Assembly: GCA_016218725.1 (NCBI GenBank)
Contig: JACRDB010000075.1
Location: 34,306-98,305 of the forward strand
DNA from: Deltaproteobacteria bacterium
GTDB taxonomy: Bacteria; Myxococcota_A; Polyangia; Polyangiales; Ga0077539
Length of the DNA: 64,000 bases
Direction of reading: 5' to 3'
Position 1 is the first letter of the stretch. The number at the start of each line of letters is the position of its first letter. The notes below the pieces were generated by a model that worked only from the letters and a program-made list of their open reading frames with translations, ran no database searches and was not told the DNA's origin. The translations under genes were made by a program, and so were the position numbers. Below are positions 17,069 through 26,088 of this stretch, piece after piece.

Positions 17069-17647
17069 GTGCGGCGCGCGTCCCTCGTCACGGTGCTCCT
17101 CCCGCTGGTGCTGTGGCTGGCGCCCACGGGCGCGCTCGGGACCACCACCGAGCGGGTGACCGTGGAGGCCCTCACCCGCCGCTCGGAGGACGTGGTGCTC
17201 GCCGTGGCCCGCAGGTCCCACGCCCGCTGGGACGGGCGGGTGATCGTGACGGACACGGAGCTCGAAGTCACCTCGGTCTTGCGCGGCAGGCTCATCCCCC
17301 GGAGCGCCATCCTGGTGACCACGCCCGGCGGGGTCGTGGGGCGCATCGGGCAGGTGGTGCCCGGTGCGCCGGTGTTCACCGACGGAGGCGCGTATGTGCT
17401 CTTCCTCCAGCCCGGGGCGGGCACCCTCAGGTACCTGTCGCACCTCACGGCGGCGGCGGTGTCGGTGAGCGTGGGGCCTGGCGGAGTGCTGGCCTCGGTG
17501 CCCGGAGACCTGACGCTCCCTGCGGAGGCGGCGCCCCCGGGCCCCTCGCAGGGCGGCGCCCCCGGCGTGGTCACGGGCGCTCACCGCGCGGCGGTGACGG
17601 TGCCGTTGGAGCGCCTGGTGCGCGCGATCCAGGGTGCGGGGCCGTGA
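17069..17647 (+). CDS. Secreted protein of unknown function, paired with a matrixin
   Basis: This 192-aa protein has an N-terminal signal peptide (RRASLVTVLLPLVLWLAPTGALG) and a beta-rich mature region (RVIVTDTELEVTSVLRGRL, GAYVLFLQPGAGTLRYL). Its GTG start is 12 nt after the preceding stop, and its TGA overlaps the GTG of the matrixin gene (GTGA at 17644-17647), so translational coupling is likely. A partner or cofactor role for the protease is inferred from position only. Confidence 0.78.
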   Translation: MRRASLVTVLLPLVLWLAPTGALGTTTERVTVEALTRRSEDVVLAVARRSHARWDGRVIVTDTELEVTSVLRGRLIPRSAILVTTPGGVVGRIGQVVPGAPVFTDGGAYVLFLQPGAGTLRYLSHLTAAAVSVSVGPGGVLASVPGDLTLPAEAAPPGPSQGGAPGVVTGAHRAAVTVPLERLVRAIQGAGP

Positions 17648-18531
17648 GGCGGGGGTTCGTCGCGCTGGGGTTGTCCGTTGCGCTCGGGGGGTCCCTGGCG
17701 TCGGGCTTCTGCCGGACCACCACGGCGAGGGTGAGGCCGTCCATGCTGGGCGAGTGCGTGAGCATGGGCGTGCCCCTGGCGTGGAAGAACCGCTGCACGA
17801 GCTACACGCTGTACAACGGCCGGACGCCCGCGGACATCCCCATGGGGACCTTCGCGTCCATCGCCCGCGCGGGGGCCGACGCGTGGGCCCGGGTGCCCTG
17901 CAACGCCGAGGGCGGCGGCATGCCGTACTACCGGGTGCTGCCCCTCGGGAGCACCTGGAATCCCACGGGCTACGACCCCCGAGGGTCCAACTCCAACACC
18001 CTGAGCTTTCGCTTCCGCTGGGAGGACGACCCTACGCACCGCCAGGGCACCATCGCCATCACCGTGGTGACCTTTGACGCCCTCACCGGCGAGATCTTCG
18101 ACGCGGACATCGAGTTCAACACCCGCGAGAACACGGCCAACCCCAACGGGTTCGTCTTCGCCACCACGCGCATCACGGACATGGGCTCGGCGGACCTGCA
18201 GACCATCATGACGCACGAGCTCGGGCACTTCCTGGGCCTGGCCCACAGCGACAACGACCGCGCGGTCAGGTGGCCCGAGGCCGGCCTCGGGGAGATCCGC
18301 CGGGACCTCACCGCGGACGACTCCGCGGGGATGTGCGACATCTATCCCGAGCGCCAGGCGCCCGACGAGCGATGCAACAGCACGCCCTACGGTGGCCTCG
18401 CCACGCTCCCCGGAGGCCCGAGGGTGCTTGGTACCTGTCGCGCCGCGCCGGGGGTGCGCACGGGGCGCGCGGGGGCGCTGGGGGGGCTCCTGGTGCTGGC
18501 TCTTGGCCATCGGCGACGGCGCCGGGCGTGA
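17644..18531 (+). CDS. Secreted matrixin-family zinc metalloprotease
   Basis: This 295-aa protein has a signal peptide (RRGFVALGLSVALGGSLASG) and a metzincin zinc site HELGHFLGLAHS (HExxHxxGxxH), followed by the DSAGMCDIYP Met-turn region. The C-terminus reads GALGGLLVLALGHRRRRRA, a hydrophobic stretch plus Arg cluster that resembles a MYXO-CTERM-like sorting tail without the usual Cys. It probably digests extracellular or surface proteins. Start GTG 17644 overlaps the previous stop. A long inverted repeat follows 16 nt after the stop. Confidence 0.92.
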   Translation: MRRGFVALGLSVALGGSLASGFCRTTTARVRPSMLGECVSMGVPLAWKNRCTSYTLYNGRTPADIPMGTFASIARAGADAWARVPCNAEGGGMPYYRVLPLGSTWNPTGYDPRGSNSNTLSFRFRWEDDPTHRQGTIAITVVTFDALTGEIFDADIEFNTRENTANPNGFVFATTRITDMGSADLQTIMTHELGHFLGLAHSDNDRAVRWPEAGLGEIRRDLTADDSAGMCDIYPERQAPDERCNSTPYGGLATLPGGPRVLGTCRAAPGVRTGRAGALGGLLVLALGHRRRRRA

Positions 18532-18547
18532 AGGCCCGGCCACGAAC

Positions 18548-18600
18548 CGTTGGATACACCCCGACGGTGGGTGCTGGTTCCCGAGGGGTGTAACCCAACG
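18548..18600. terminator. Large imperfect stem-loop after the matrixin gene
   Basis: CGTTGGATACACCCC (18548-18562) pairs with GGGGTGTAACCCAACG (18585-18600) with one bulge, leaving a 22-nt loop. A second small hairpin follows (CCCAGG-GAAAA-CCTGGG at 18610-18626) and then a short T run (18640-18644). The position after a stop and before the sigma-factor gene suits a terminator, but an operator or attenuator is also possible. Confidence 0.5.
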
Positions 18601-18731
18601 TTGACGGGGCCCAGGGAAAACCTGGGAATCTCGCGGGTTTTTCTCTAGGGGTGGGAACGCCGGTTGGGGGTTCTCGGGATGGTACGTCCGGTGCACCGGG
18701 GGAGTCTCCCAAACGGAAGCCGGAAAACACC

Positions 18732-19349
18732 ATGAAGCACCTCCCCCGACGAGACCTGAGCACCCTGCCCGAGGCGACCCTCCTGGACCGGATGCTGGCC
18801 TGCGAAGAGGCCGCCTGGAGGGAGTTCCATCGACGGTACGACCGCCTGGTGTGGTGCTGCATCCACAAGGTCGCGGTGCGCTTCACCCACGTCCTGGGCA
18901 CTGAGGACGTGAACGAGGTGTACGGGAACTTCTACGCCCAGCTCATGGCCAACGGGATGCACAAGCTCCGGAGCTTCCAGGTGGAGCGCGGCAACAAGCT
19001 CGGCACCTGGGTGGGCATGCTGGCCATCCACTGCACCTGGGACTACCTCCGGGCCGTGTCCCGGCACCCCATGGGCGACCCCCTGAGCGTGGTGGAGGAG
19101 AGCCCCACCCACGAAGAGTCCCCCTTCGAGCGCGTGGCCCAGCGCGAGGACTGCGACCGCGTCGCCACGATGGTGGCCACCCTCTCCCGCCGGGACCGCA
19201 TCTTCGTGAGGCTCTACTTCGTCGACGGCCACTCCCCCGAGGAGGTCGCCGAGGCCATGGGCATCTCCGTCAAGACCGTCTACACCAAGAAGCACAAGAT
19301 CCGGTCCCGCCTGGAGCGCCTCCTGCGCCCCGTCGCCGTCGCAGCCTGA
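18732..19349 (+). CDS. Sigma-70 family (ECF-like) RNA polymerase sigma factor
   Basis: This 205-aa protein has a sigma region 2 (EEAAWREFHRRYDRLVWCC, EDVNEVYGNFYAQLM, LGTWVGMLAIHCTWDYLR) and a region 4 helix-turn-helix (LSRRDRIFVRLYFVDGHSPE, EVAEAMGISVKTVYTKKHKI). No anti-sigma gene lies next to it. The start is placed at ATG 18732 (MKHLPRRDLS); the frame is open 27 codons upstream but without family-like sequence. It may control the exported proteins downstream, an inference from position. Confidence 0.85.
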   Translation: MKHLPRRDLSTLPEATLLDRMLACEEAAWREFHRRYDRLVWCCIHKVAVRFTHVLGTEDVNEVYGNFYAQLMANGMHKLRSFQVERGNKLGTWVGMLAIHCTWDYLRAVSRHPMGDPLSVVEESPTHEESPFERVAQREDCDRVATMVATLSRRDRIFVRLYFVDGHSPEEVAEAMGISVKTVYTKKHKIRSRLERLLRPVAVAA

Positions 19350-19369
19350 ACGCACCTCCCGACACCTGC

Positions 19370-19483
19370 CTACATACACCTACACCCACCCAGGCAAGCG
19401 CCCTTTGTACGAAATGTGCTCAGAGGTCAAATTTTCTCTTGACGGGGGGGACAAGAGGGTTCATTACCGCACCCACACCTACA
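19370..19483 (+). repeat. CACCTAC-type repeat block upstream of a lipoprotein gene
   Basis: CTACATACACCTACACCCAC followed by CAGG (19370-19393) and TTACCGCACCCACACCTACA (19464-19483) resemble the two blocks at 3811-3854 inside the LRR-SDR gene. The area is AT-richer than its surroundings and includes the promoter-like sequence at 19439-19466. Confidence 0.45.
19439..19466 (+). promoter_or_regulatory. Sigma-70-like promoter candidate
   Basis: TTGACG (19439-19444) and TCATTA (19461-19466) are separated by 16 bp, inside an AT-richer intergenic region (AAATTTTCTCTTGACG) that stands out in this genome. It lies about 65 bp upstream of the lipoprotein ATG at 19530, which has a GGAGGG element at 19512-19517. 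Confidence 0.4.
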
Positions 19484-19529
19484 CCGGAGACAAGGTACTC
19501 CGAGGTACGGTGGAGGGAGCAAAGAAACC

Positions 19530-21146
19530 ATGCGCACGATGTTTTCGGGTACGCGGTTCGGGCTTCTGGCGGGGGTGGCGGCGCTAGGGCTTGCGGGCTG
19601 TGCGGGGGACGACCTGGTGGACCCCGAGGGGAGCGACCCGGACGAGATCATCGGCGCCAACGCGGTGGGGCGCAACGCGACCATCGAGAGCTACGTGCTG
19701 GTGAGCACCAACGCGTCGGAGTCGGAGATCAAGCGGGCGATGATCCAGCAGCTCCGGCCGCTGTTCGGGGCCATGAAGGCCCAGGACATCGGGCTCGGCA
19801 ACCGGCTGGACGGGGCCAACGCGACGAGCTTCATTGACGTGTCCACGTGGCGGCGGGACACGGTGGACGTGATCGACCCGATGCGGCCGGAGACGCCGGT
19901 GCGGCAGCTCCAGCGGGTGCGCTTCCGGTACACGGACCGGGCGATCGTGCACAACCGCTACGCGCGCCGGCGGGCCTTCCCGACGACCACGCTCTTCGGG
20001 GACTACAACAGCCACGCCAGCGAGATCGTGCAGGACTGCCAGAGCGAGCACCGGGACTGGGGGGCCTCGGGGATCTGGTACAACTTCGAGCCGCACCTGT
20101 CGGCCTGTCAGCAGCGGATCACGGCGGAGACCACGCGGATCACGGCGCAGCGTCGGCGGCTTGAGGACGCCGACCGGCAGGTGACCGTGGACGAGGCGGC
20201 GCGGTGGTTCACGCCGATCTCCATCAAGCTCACGACCATCTCCCGGCAGGAGACGCGCTACCCGGACTACCACCGGCTCTTCGACGACAACCGCCTGGTG
20301 GTGTACAGCTTCTTCGGCGAGGACAAGCACGACGACCCGAACGACTACGGCGCGCGGAACTTCTTCGCGTTCCTCCAGACGGTGCTCCAGGCGCGGCCGG
20401 AGCTCCGGGTGAGCGCGCCGGGCACGGACCTCACCGCGGTGAGCTTCCGCGGGATGAACATCACGGGCGTCACGGCCCTGCAGGTGGCGGGCTGGATCAA
20501 CAACGGCACGGGCTACCCCTCGCAGGTGTCCTTCTCCGACCGCAATGAGTTCCGCCGGACGGTGATCCGCCAGTGGCGCGACAAGACCGTCACCCTGAGC
20601 GCGCCGGCCACGGTGAGCATCAACGGCGCCACCAAGATGGTCACCCTGGAGGTGCGGGCGTACTACGGCGACGAGGAGAGCTTCTCCTCCGGCGCGGTGT
20701 CGCGCTACCGCCAGGCCTTCCGCGACGCGGACGTGTTCCAGTACACGGGCCACTCGCACCTGGGCGCCGGGCCGCTGGACTCGCGCAACTTCAGCGCGAT
20801 GGACTTCGCCAACCAGTACCAGATCCTGCAGATCAACTCCTGCGTGAGCTTCAACTACTACAACGAGTACTTCACCATGCACCCGGGCGGCACCCGGAAC
20901 CTGGACACGGTGACCAACGGCCTGCCGGTGTACCTGGAGGGCTCCGGGCTCTCCACCGCGCGCTTCACCGTGGCCTTCCTGGACGGGCGCTTCCGGAGCT
21001 ACAACGACGTGCTGGTGGCCATGCGGGTGAACCTGGGCTGGGAGTACAACCACGACGCCAACCGCGTCGCCGACGGCGAGTCGGACAACACCTTCACCCC
21101 CACCTCGCAGCGGATGACCCTCACCGTGGCGCCCGCCGCGCGGTGA
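19530..21146 (+). CDS. Lipoprotein with possible clan-CD (gingipain/caspase-like) His/Cys dyad
   Basis: This 538-aa protein has a lipoprotein signal (RFGLLAGVAALGLAGCAGDD; lipobox LAGC). I do not recognise a named family. Residues 403-410 (VFQYTGHSHLG, H408) end a hydrophobic strand, and 30 residues later YQILQINSCVSFN places C438 after another hydrophobic strand. This is the H-then-C strand-end layout of clan CD cysteine peptidases, where gingipain has about 33 residues between the pair. The N-terminal half (FIDVSTWRRDTVDVIDP, RFRYTDRAIVHNR) shows no known domain. The next gene, 48 nt on, encodes a subtilase. Peptidase activity is a hypothesis. Confidence 0.8.
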   Translation: MRTMFSGTRFGLLAGVAALGLAGCAGDDLVDPEGSDPDEIIGANAVGRNATIESYVLVSTNASESEIKRAMIQQLRPLFGAMKAQDIGLGNRLDGANATSFIDVSTWRRDTVDVIDPMRPETPVRQLQRVRFRYTDRAIVHNRYARRRAFPTTTLFGDYNSHASEIVQDCQSEHRDWGASGIWYNFEPHLSACQQRITAETTRITAQRRRLEDADRQVTVDEAARWFTPISIKLTTISRQETRYPDYHRLFDDNRLVVYSFFGEDKHDDPNDYGARNFFAFLQTVLQARPELRVSAPGTDLTAVSFRGMNITGVTALQVAGWINNGTGYPSQVSFSDRNEFRRTVIRQWRDKTVTLSAPATVSINGATKMVTLEVRAYYGDEESFSSGAVSRYRQAFRDADVFQYTGHSHLGAGPLDSRNFSAMDFANQYQILQINSCVSFNYYNEYFTMHPGGTRNLDTVTNGLPVYLEGSGLSTARFTVAFLDGRFRSYNDVLVAMRVNLGWEYNHDANRVADGESDNTFTPTSQRMTLTVAPAAR

Positions 21147-21194
21147 CCGCGGTTTCCGGGTGAAACCCCGGAAGGAACGCATAGAATCCCGGCC

Positions 21195-24100
21195 ATGGCC
21201 CTGCGGCGTGGCTCCCTCCTGGCGGCTCTCACCTCCCTCGTCCTCCTTGCCCCTCCCGCGCTGGCGGTCTGGCCTCCGCGGGAGGACGCCACCCCGGAGG
21301 AGCTCTCCCGGCCGGAGAACTGGCCCAACGACCCGGACTACCAGTACGCCCCGCCCCGGGGCATGGACGGCGGGCGCCGGGGGCAGTGGTACCTGTGGTC
21401 CTGGGTGCCGCGGTTCAACATCGCCCTGCCGGGCTTCCGCACGGACGAGGTCAACCTCGGGACCGGGAACCACGTAGACCGCGCCTGGGGCGTCACCATC
21501 GGGGACCCGAGGGTGCTCATCGCCGTGCTGGACTCGGGCATCCGGTGGGACAACCGGGACCTCATCACCAAGGCCGCCCTCCACACCGCGGAGCTGCCCA
21601 TGCCCCAGGGGGCCACGGCGTACGACGCCAACGGCGACGGCGTGGTGAACATCACGGACTACGCCCAGGACCCGAGGGTCCCCTGCGGGACCGCCACCCC
21701 CCGGGACCCGCTGCGGTGCCAGGGCACGGACGGCCGGCCCAACGACCCCAACGGCAACGGGGTGCTCGACGCCGGGGACCTCGTGCGGGTGTTCTCCGAC
21801 GGGACCGACGCGGACCGCAACGGCTACGTGGACGACATCTGCGGCTGGGACTTCTTCCACGACGACAACGACGCCTTCGATGACACGGACTTCGGCCACG
21901 GCACCGGCGAGGCCCGGGACTCCGCCGCGGCCACCAACAACGGCGAGGGCATGGCCGGGGTGTGCCCGCGGTGCATGTTCATGCCGGTGCGCGTCGGGGA
22001 CAGCTTCATCACCGACGTGAACGACTACGCCCAGGGGGTCGTGTACGCCGTGGACCGCGGCGCCAGCGTGGTGCAGGAGGCCCTCGGGACCATTGACAAC
22101 AGCGCCTTCGCCATGCGGGCCAACGACTACGCCTGGCGCCACGGGGCGGTGATCATCGCCAGCGCCGCGGACGAGAACTCCCGGCACCACAACGTCCCGG
22201 GCACCAACAACCACACGGTGTACGTCCACGCCGTGCGCTACGACGGCGCCACCCTCAACGCATCCACCACGTTCCTGAATTTCAACAACTGCACCAACTA
22301 CGGCGCCCAGCTCGTGCTCTCCGTGGCGGCGCTGTCGTGCTCGTCGGCGGCCACGGGCTTCAGCGCCGGGATGGCCGGGCTCCTGTACTCCGAGGCCCTG
22401 CAGAGCAACCTCTCGCCGGCCCTCTCCGCGGAGGAGGCCAGGCAGCTCCTGATGATGACCGCGGACGACATCTACGTCCCGGAGAGCCTCCCCACGGCGC
22501 TCAACTACGACCCGACCAAGTACCCCTCGCAGCCCGGCTGGGACCAGCGCTTCGGGTACGGCCGCACCAACGCCCGGCGCTCCGTGGAGTGGGTGCGCGA
22601 CCGGCGGATCCCCCCGGAGGTGGACCTCACCTCCCCCCGGTGGTTCACGGTCTTTGACCCGGACCGCGAGGCCCAGCGCACGCTCCGCCTGGAGGGCTCC
22701 ATCGCCGCCCGCAGGACCGCCAACGCCATGGGGGCCCAGCGCTTTGACTACGCCATCGAGTGGGCCCCGGGCGTGGAGCCCACGGCCCTCCAGTGGCGCA
22801 TGCTCCGCGCCGAGCGCAACGTCACCGCCCCCCTCACGGGCACCCTCGCGGAGCTGGACCTGCGCGCGCTCCGGATCGATAACCCCGGCGAGCGCGAGAA
22901 CCGCTACACCATCACCGTGCGCGTGCGGGCCACGGCCCACTACGGCGGCGCCGTCGGGGACGTCCCGGGCGAGACGCGCCGCGCGTTCTATGTGCACCGC
23001 GACCCCACGGTGCTGCCGGGCTTCCCGGTGGACGTGGTGGCCTCCGGGGAGAGCTCCCCCAAGCTCGCGGACCTCGACGGCGACGGCCGCCGGGAGGTGG
23101 TCTACGGCACCGCCGACGGGGTGGTCCACGCGCTCCGGGCGGACGCCACGGAGCTCCCGGGGTGGCCCGTGCACACCGGGCTCATGCAGGGCCTGGACCC
23201 CCGGCGGACGCCCCTCTACCGCGGCGCCAGGGCCTACACCGGCGAGGGCCGCGCCGTGGACCCGGACACGGTGTACGAGCCCATCGTCGCCACCCCGGGC
23301 ATCGCCGACCTCGACGGCGACGGCGACCTGGAGGTCGTGGTGGCCAGCTACCACGGGGTGGTGCACGTCTGGAACCACGACGGCACCCCGTACGCCCACG
23401 GGTTCCCCTTTACGCTCCCGGACGTCACCTCGGAGATGACCTCGCCCAGGGCCATCCTGGCGCGAGGGATCTTCGGCGCCCCGGTGCTCTACGACCTGGA
23501 CGGCGACGCCGAGCGCACGCTGGAGGTGCTCTTCCCGGCCTTCGACGGCAAGCTCTACGTGCTGAGTAGCCGCGACGCCTCCGTGCGCGAGGGCTTCCCC
23601 GTGGTGCTGCATTTCCCCGACCCGCCGGGGACGCCCGAGCGCGAGCGCACCGAGCGAAACCGCGCCCTCGGGGCCCTCGGGATCGGCGACCTGGACGGCG
23701 ACCGCAGGCCCGACATCGTGGCCGTCTCCAGCGAGCGCCTCGCCGGGGACCCCAACATGGGCGCCGTGTACGCCGTGTACGCCGACGGCAACCGCCACCC
23801 GGGGGGGCCCTTCCACCCCAACTGGCCCGTGCCCTACAACTCGTACAACTTCTTCCCGCTGGTGGGCGAGGGGGTGTCCTCGTCGCCCGCCCTCGCCGAC
23901 GTGGACGGCGACGGCCGCGACGAGGTCGCCCTCTCCGGCACCGCCAACGGCACCGTGCTCATCGCCCGCGGCGTGCAGGGCCCGCACCCCGCCAGGCCCT
24001 CGCCCTCGCAGCTCGCGTCCCTGGCCACCATCCGGTCGTCGGAGCGCGGGAGGCTGTCCAACTACAACGCCCAGACCGTGGGCTTCATCCCGGCCTTCTC

Positions 24101-24839
24101 CCTCGGGTCCTTCGGCGACCTCGACAACGACGGGCGCGCGGACTACACGGTCTCCGGCGCCTCCCTGGACCTCGGGATCACCCTCGCCGGAGGCGGCGTG
24201 GCCCGGCCCTTCGATCACCTCCTCGCGGCCTGGAACGGCACCACCGGGAGGGTGTTCCCGGGCTTCCCGCAGGTCATCGAGGACTATACGTTCTTCGTGA
24301 ACCCCGCCATCGCCGACGTGTCCCGGGACGGCTACCCCGAGGTGCTCCTTGGCACCGGCGGGTACTACCTCCGCGCCCTGGACGCCTGCGGCCGCGAGCC
24401 CTCCGGGTGGCCCAAATTCACGGGCCAATGGATCATCCCCTCGGTGGCCGTCGGAGACCTGACCGGCGACGGCGCCATGAGCGTGGTGTCCGGCACCCGA
24501 GGGGGCTACCTCTGGGCCTGGCGCACCCCGGGCGACGCCCGCAACGGCAGCGTCCAGTGGGCCTCCTTCCGCCACGACAACCAGAACACCGGCAACTGGA
24601 ACACCCCCCTGGACCTGGGCACCCGCAGGGTTCAGGGCCTCCCAGCCCTCGGCGCCTGCCCCGGAGAGAGCACCACCACGGAGACCCCCGATGGGGGCTC
24701 TGCCACACCTACCCACACCACCGGGGGCTGTGGGTGCCGCACCGCAACGGCGGGAGCTTCTCCCTGGGCGTTGGCGCTGGCGTGCGTGGGGTTTGCATCC
24801 ATCCGTCGCCGCCGTGACCGGCGTACCACCGGTGCGTAG
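21195..24839 (+). CDS. Secreted S8 subtilase with FG-GAP repeats and MYXO-CTERM tail
   Basis: This 1214-aa protein has a signal peptide (LLAALTSLVLLAPPALAV) and a peptidase S8 domain with D113 (AVLDSGIRW), H235 (GHGTGE) and a Ser region at about 382-392 (CSSAATGFSAG). The usual GTS reads C-S-S, and the oxyanion Asn appears as D326 (ASAADENS). Between D and H is an insert with DxNxDG calcium-type loops (DANGDGVVN, DPNGNGVLD, DADRNGYVD). Residues of about 610-1160 carry FG-GAP/VCBS propeller motifs (LADLDGDGRREV, IADLDGDGDLEV, LADVDGDGRDEV). The C-terminus has GGCGCR, a hydrophobic helix and RRRRDRR. It may be an active protease or a degenerate surface adhesin. Confidence 0.94.
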   Translation: MALRRGSLLAALTSLVLLAPPALAVWPPREDATPEELSRPENWPNDPDYQYAPPRGMDGGRRGQWYLWSWVPRFNIALPGFRTDEVNLGTGNHVDRAWGVTIGDPRVLIAVLDSGIRWDNRDLITKAALHTAELPMPQGATAYDANGDGVVNITDYAQDPRVPCGTATPRDPLRCQGTDGRPNDPNGNGVLDAGDLVRVFSDGTDADRNGYVDDICGWDFFHDDNDAFDDTDFGHGTGEARDSAAATNNGEGMAGVCPRCMFMPVRVGDSFITDVNDYAQGVVYAVDRGASVVQEALGTIDNSAFAMRANDYAWRHGAVIIASAADENSRHHNVPGTNNHTVYVHAVRYDGATLNASTTFLNFNNCTNYGAQLVLSVAALSCSSAATGFSAGMAGLLYSEALQSNLSPALSAEEARQLLMMTADDIYVPESLPTALNYDPTKYPSQPGWDQRFGYGRTNARRSVEWVRDRRIPPEVDLTSPRWFTVFDPDREAQRTLRLEGSIAARRTANAMGAQRFDYAIEWAPGVEPTALQWRMLRAERNVTAPLTGTLAELDLRALRIDNPGERENRYTITVRVRATAHYGGAVGDVPGETRRAFYVHRDPTVLPGFPVDVVASGESSPKLADLDGDGRREVVYGTADGVVHALRADATELPGWPVHTGLMQGLDPRRTPLYRGARAYTGEGRAVDPDTVYEPIVATPGIADLDGDGDLEVVVASYHGVVHVWNHDGTPYAHGFPFTLPDVTSEMTSPRAILARGIFGAPVLYDLDGDAERTLEVLFPAFDGKLYVLSSRDASVREGFPVVLHFPDPPGTPERERTERNRALGALGIGDLDGDRRPDIVAVSSERLAGDPNMGAVYAVYADGNRHPGGPFHPNWPVPYNSYNFFPLVGEGVSSSPALADVDGDGRDEVALSGTANGTVLIARGVQGPHPARPSPSQLASLATIRSSERGRLSNYNAQTVGFIPAFSLGSFGDLDNDGRADYTVSGASLDLGITLAGGGVARPFDHLLAAWNGTTGRVFPGFPQVIEDYTFFVNPAIADVSRDGYPEVLLGTGGYYLRALDACGREPSGWPKFTGQWIIPSVAVGDLTGDGAMSVVSGTRGGYLWAWRTPGDARNGSVQWASFRHDNQNTGNWNTPLDLGTRRVQGLPALGACPGESTTTETPDGGSATPTHTTGGCGCRTATAGASPWALALACVGFASIRRRRDRRTTGA

Positions 24840-24873
24840 GCTACGGGAGGTGGTTACCCTTGGAGGTCGGAGC

Positions 24874-26088
24874 TTGAGGTACAGACCCTGGTGGCTTCTG
24901 TGTGGGGCGCTCGCAGGGTGCCCCGAGGAGCGGGTGGTGTACGACGCCCCGGACGGCGGGGCGTGGGGCGCTCGGGGCCCTCGCTGGGCGATGCCCTCGG
25001 GGCCCGTGGCGGTGGTGTCCAACAGCCTTGGGAACTCCCTCTCGCTCCTGGACCTGACGGCGCGCACGGTGGTGGGGACCTACGCCGTGGGGATCGTCCC
25101 CCTGGCGGAGAACGGGCCTCACCACCTCGGGCTCGCCGACGGGGCGGTGTTCACGGCCCTGAGCTTCCCCGCGCCGGCCATCGCCCCGGGGCCCCACGCG
25201 GCCCACGGGAGCTCCCAGGTGGCCGGGGTGCTGGTGCGCAGGAGCATGACGGATTTCTCTCTCCAGGGCAGGGCCACGGTGGAGCCCAACCCCGGGGAGC
25301 TCGTGCTCTCCCCCGACGGGCGCCGGGCGTTCGTCTCGCACTATGACCTGTTGAGGGCTCTCTCCAACGTGGGCAACCGCGAGGCACAGTTGTCCCGCCT
25401 GGTGGTGGTGGACACGCGCACCATGCAGGTGACGGCCCGGGTGCCCCTGTGCGTGGCCGCGCACGGGATGGCCTTCGCCCCGGACGGGCGCACGCTGTAC
25501 GCGGCCTGCCCGGGGGACGACGCCCTGGCCGTCGTAGACACCTCCCGGGACGTGGTGGCGGCCGCGGACGTGACGCTGGTGCCCCTGCGGGACCGCCCGG
25601 CCAGCGGCAGCCCCACCATGGAGCCGTACAGCGTCGGGATCAGCCCCGACGGGGCCACGGTGTGGGTGGGGTGCATCAACGGCATGAGCGGCGCGCCGCT
25701 CCTGGCCTTCGACGCCGCGAGGCGCCAGTGGGACTCCGCGCGGGCGCTCCGGCGCCTCGGGGGGACGCCGTACTTCCCGGCCTTCAGCGCCGACGGGACG
25801 ACCATGGTGGTGCCGCTCCAGAGCCGCGACGGGGTGATGAAGGTGCGCTTCGGGAGCCCCCCGGAGCTCACCCCGGTGGCGCTCCCGATGGGCGCATGCA
25901 CCCTGCCCCACCAGGCGGCGCTCGGGCCCGACGGGCGCTACTACCTCGTGTGCGAGGGGGTGCACACCGCCACGCGCATCGAGCCCGGGAGCGTCCTGGC
26001 CCTCAACCCGGACACGCTGGAAATGGAGGCCCGCTACGAGGTCGGCGGCTACCCCGACGCGATCGTGTTCCTGCGAGGCGGGCGGTGA
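24874..26088 (+). CDS. Beta-propeller (YVTN-type) lipoprotein
   Basis: This 404-aa lipoprotein has a TTG start at 24874 with GGAGG 7 nt upstream, and lipobox LAGC (WWLLCGALAGC). The mature part repeats a propeller theme: VVSNSLGNSLSLLDL, LVLSPDGRRAFVSH, MAFAPDGRTLYAACPGDDAL, VGISPDGATVWVG, AALGPDGRYYLVC. Such proteins often bind ligands or redox partners on the cell surface or in the periplasm. The stop overlaps the start of the dihaem cytochrome (GTGA), indicating translational coupling, so a role in extracytoplasmic electron transfer is plausible. Confidence 0.87.
   Translation: MRYRPWWLLCGALAGCPEERVVYDAPDGGAWGARGPRWAMPSGPVAVVSNSLGNSLSLLDLTARTVVGTYAVGIVPLAENGPHHLGLADGAVFTALSFPAPAIAPGPHAAHGSSQVAGVLVRRSMTDFSLQGRATVEPNPGELVLSPDGRRAFVSHYDLLRALSNVGNREAQLSRLVVVDTRTMQVTARVPLCVAAHGMAFAPDGRTLYAACPGDDALAVVDTSRDVVAAADVTLVPLRDRPASGSPTMEPYSVGISPDGATVWVGCINGMSGAPLLAFDAARRQWDSARALRRLGGTPYFPAFSADGTTMVVPLQSRDGVMKVRFGSPPELTPVALPMGACTLPHQAALGPDGRYYLVCEGVHTATRIEPGSVLALNPDTLEMEARYEVGGYPDAIVFLRGGR

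Noticed and set aside
19584..25067. 1827-codon open frame on the minus strand
   Set aside because: It lies antisense to well-supported genes (lipoprotein, subtilase). Its composition is dominated by Gly, Arg, His and Val as expected of a GC-rich shadow frame, and it matches no domain.
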